From positions 1,971,001 through 2,035,000 of the forward strand of contig NC_012965.1 of assembly GCF_000027005.1 (NCBI RefSeq): a DNA stretch of 64,000 bases, given 5' to 3'. Positions 62,725 to 64,000 of the stretch are shown here, one piece after another. Origin of the DNA: Komagataella phaffii GS115 (Eukaryota; Ascomycota; Pichiomycetes; Pichiales; Pichiaceae). The translations under genes were made by a program, and so were the position numbers. Below the pieces are notes generated by a model. The model searched no databases, was not told the origin of the DNA, and was given only the letters and a program-made list of their open reading frames with translations. Numbering within the stretch: position 1 is the stretch's first letter; each line of letters opens with the position of its first letter.

Positions 62725-62873
62725 AAATAAAAAAGCGGAGAAAGAAGGTCCCTTCGATTCAGAAAAACCTAGCAAAGATAAGAAATATGTAGTCAAAGAT
62801 AGATTTTCTACGTCTTTTCTTATATCCACGTCAATACTCAAATTACAATAGTCTTTAGAAAATCAGGTATCTA

Positions 62874-63404
62874 TCAAAAATGCACCTGTACGTGCCGCCT
62901 CTTATTCTGTTCTTGTTCACTTTCAGCTGGGGATATTGTTTTGTGTTTTCTTTTGGGTTTCTTCTCTTCTATAACTTGGTCATTCATAGCCAATTTTCTG
63001 GGATCGAATCCAGCGATTCCATTCATTGAACTCTTCTCAAATGTGAGAGTGCGGCTAAGATAGTCCTTGTCAAACGGTTCCAGCTTTACAAAATCTGGGG
63101 GAGGTCCAAATACTATTGGAGAAAGGTTATGCTCTTTTGAAATATAGTGCTTACCTAAAAGGTCTGATATGTGACTTTTGTAAGATTTTCGCAGCTTGAC
63201 ATCCTTAGTGCCATCAGAATTGGTCCTTGCTACTGACTTGGCTATCTGGTCTAAGTTAAAAGTAGAAATGAAGTTCAATTGAGGAGATGGATCTTCTGTG
63301 TCGTAAGTCGCTTTAATTTTAGTGCTGTACAATCAATCAATAGAAAACTTATACTTACCTTTGTCATCTATGAAATAGTATGTACTCTGAGGAGGCTCAG
63401 ACAT
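62874..63404 (-). CDS. ROX3: Mediator subunit Med19 (Rox3), spliced
   Basis: Two exons: complement(62874..63310) and complement(63359..63404). The join gives MSEPPQSTYYFIDDKATYDT, which aligns without gaps to S. cerevisiae Rox3 (YYYYVDPETTYTY region, from memory). It then continues LDQIAKSVARTNSDGTKDVK and LRKSYKSHISDLLGKHY, the most conserved Med19 block. 160 residues, with a basic C-terminus (KKPKRKHK). Med19 belongs to the Mediator middle/head interface. It is divergent from RPL32, as in S. cerevisiae (YBL093C/YBL092W). Confidence 0.93.
63311..63358 (-). other. ROX3: MED19 intron (48 nt)
   Basis: Minus strand: donor GTAAGTAT at 63358, acceptor AAAG ending at 63311. It has no TACTAAC; CACTAAA near the 3' end is the likely branch. 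An upstream ACAG, 14 nt before the chosen acceptor, would give a 34-nt intron and an early stop, so the downstream AG is needed for a functional protein. Confidence 0.85.
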
Positions 63405-63497
63405 GCCTGATTCTGATAAGTCAAAGTTAGATTGAGATAAACCTATGTAGTCATGAGATTAGATAAGCAGGGAACCGATTTTTTTCCTCCTTTATAT

Positions 63498-63503
63498 CAC
63501 GTG
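63498..63503. promoter_or_regulatory. CACGTG E-box
   Basis: Perfect palindromic E-box between MED19 and RPL32. Cbf1 binds this sequence in yeasts and is used at ribosomal-protein promoters in several non-Saccharomyces species. The role here is inferred. Confidence 0.4.
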
Positions 63504-63629
63504 TTTAACAGCAGGGCTACGCCGCTAAAGAATTAGGAACACTTGGTAAGCACACGCATAGCTGGTAGAATTACGGTGCGAAAAAAATTGAACTTCATAT
63601 TTTCCACAGGTAAGAGATTAATATCAAAG

Positions 63630-63933
63630 GTATGTAAGAAGAAGAAACTGTATCAAAGTCTGTCAAACAGTGCTAGCAAGGCATCTATTGGTTTAGTTGC
63701 AATCTCTTAGCGTTCATTCAGTTAAAAAAAGAAGAAGAGATGGTGTTTAGTTTGATTTTGGGCCGGCTTTTTATGGCAAGTGGCTATTTGATTCACAAGG
63801 ACGACACCAAGCAACCTAAAATTGGAACACAATGCGTTGCACTATTCCAGTTAATAAACTTCTTCTTGTTATCACTGTATTCCCAGACCTTTGCGGATTT
63901 CAATATCAAATTTTCATTACTAACATAGCTTAG
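63630..63933 (+). other. RPL32: Probable 5'-leader intron of RPL32
   Basis: TACTAAC at 63918-63924 and an acceptor CTTAG at 63929-63933 directly precede the ATG. Candidate donors are GTATGT at 63630-63635 and GTAAGA at 63610-63615. No ATG occurs in the proposed upstream exon, so the intron would lie in the 5' untranslated leader and end at the start codon. The donor choice is not decided. Confidence 0.75.
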
Positions 63934-64000
63934 ATGTCTGAAACTTCAGCCCCACGTCCAACGATTGTTAAGAAGTACACAAAGAAGTTCAAGCGTCATC
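63934..64000 (+). CDS. RPL32: Ribosomal protein eL32, N-terminal part
   Basis: The first 22 codons before the right edge read MSETSAPRPTIVKKYTKKFK then RH. The segment IVKKYTKKFKRH matches the eL32 N-terminus (IVKKHTKKFKRH in S. cerevisiae). The start codon immediately follows a TACTAAC-AG intron end, typical of intron-bearing ribosomal-protein genes. Divergent neighbour MED19/ROX3 agrees with S. cerevisiae gene order. The rest is outside the window. Confidence 0.9.
   Translation, partial: MSETSAPRPTIVKKYTKKFKRH

Larger units (their letters stand above)
63405..63933. promoter_or_regulatory. Divergent MED19-RPL32 promoter and RPL32 leader
   Basis: 529 bp. The MED19-proximal half is promoter sequence with a palindromic CACGTG at 63498-63503 (Cbf1-type site). 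The RPL32-proximal half is mostly the proposed leader intron. The 62-codon frame at 63740-63928 lies within that intron and is not called a gene. Confidence 0.5.

Noticed and set aside
63740..63928. 62-codon plus-strand frame upstream of RPL32
   Set aside because: It ends within the TACTAAC branch site and lies inside the proposed leader intron. Its start looks faintly like a small membrane protein, but it does not continue as one, so it is treated as chance.

Overview
The window is about 64 kb of gene-dense, mostly intronless, AT-rich budding-yeast nuclear DNA. It almost certainly comes from a methylotrophic yeast of the genus Komagataella (Pichia pastoris / K. phaffii). The strongest evidence is the FLD1 formaldehyde dehydrogenase gene with its short 5' intron and a promoter I recognise from memory, together with a PEX1 gene whose two parts add up to the Pex1 length I recall for P. 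pastoris. The few introns are very short, lie next to the start codon, use GTAAGT donors and mostly carry a TACTAAC branch site. I see no bacterial operon, prophage, CRISPR array, rRNA, tRNA or transposon.

Layout, left to right: GLT1 (cut by the left edge), PWP1 and NMT1 (divergent), a CSC1-family channel, NRP1 and FLD1 (tandem), a CRT10-like beta-propeller gene, a Whi5/Nrm1-type repressor, a Hal3/Vhs3-type flavoprotein, NOB1 and a D-amino-acid oxidase (divergent), a 55-residue GPI-anchored wall protein, a CCDC124/Oxs1 homologue, CTR9-NOP8-RIB4, an unrecognised acidic nuclear-type protein, NUP85, VMA3 and SNU13 (divergent), DIS3, SLI15, GCN20, PEX1 (interrupted by a frameshift), APS2, eIF5A, a 1064-residue unrecognised protein, an Rpp40-type RNase P/MRP subunit, RPC17, a PWWP protein (PDP3), a membrane RING-H2 protein, TIF3 (eIF4B), the giant FMP27/Hobbit lipid-transfer protein, MED19/ROX3, and the start of RPL32 behind a leader intron.

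The genes are mostly housekeeping: ribosome and RNA biogenesis (PWP1, NOB1, NOP8, SNU13, DIS3, Rpp40), transcription (CTR9, MED19, RPC17), translation (eIF5A, TIF3, GCN20, RPL32), nitrogen and methanol metabolism (GLT1, FLD1, DAO), peroxisome biogenesis (PEX1) and trafficking (APS2, VMA3). They do not form one pathway. Several neighbour pairs match Saccharomyces cerevisiae: CTR9-NOP8-RIB4, NMT1-PWP1, ROX3-RPL32, VMA3-SNU13, GLT1/SFA1-NRP1 and FMP27-PDP3. I take this as deep conserved synteny, and it supports the identifications.

The points most worth a second look are: the PEX1 reading-frame break at an A6 run that also forms a canonical A-AAA-AAC slippery heptamer in the right frame; an Rpp40 subunit, which I believe S. 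cerevisiae lacks; the tiny GPI protein; very short introns with unusual geometry in MED19 and TIF3; and a non-coding stretch at 47.9-48.4 kb that carries a long inverted repeat and splice-like signals. I did not find a clear undescribed multi-gene system.
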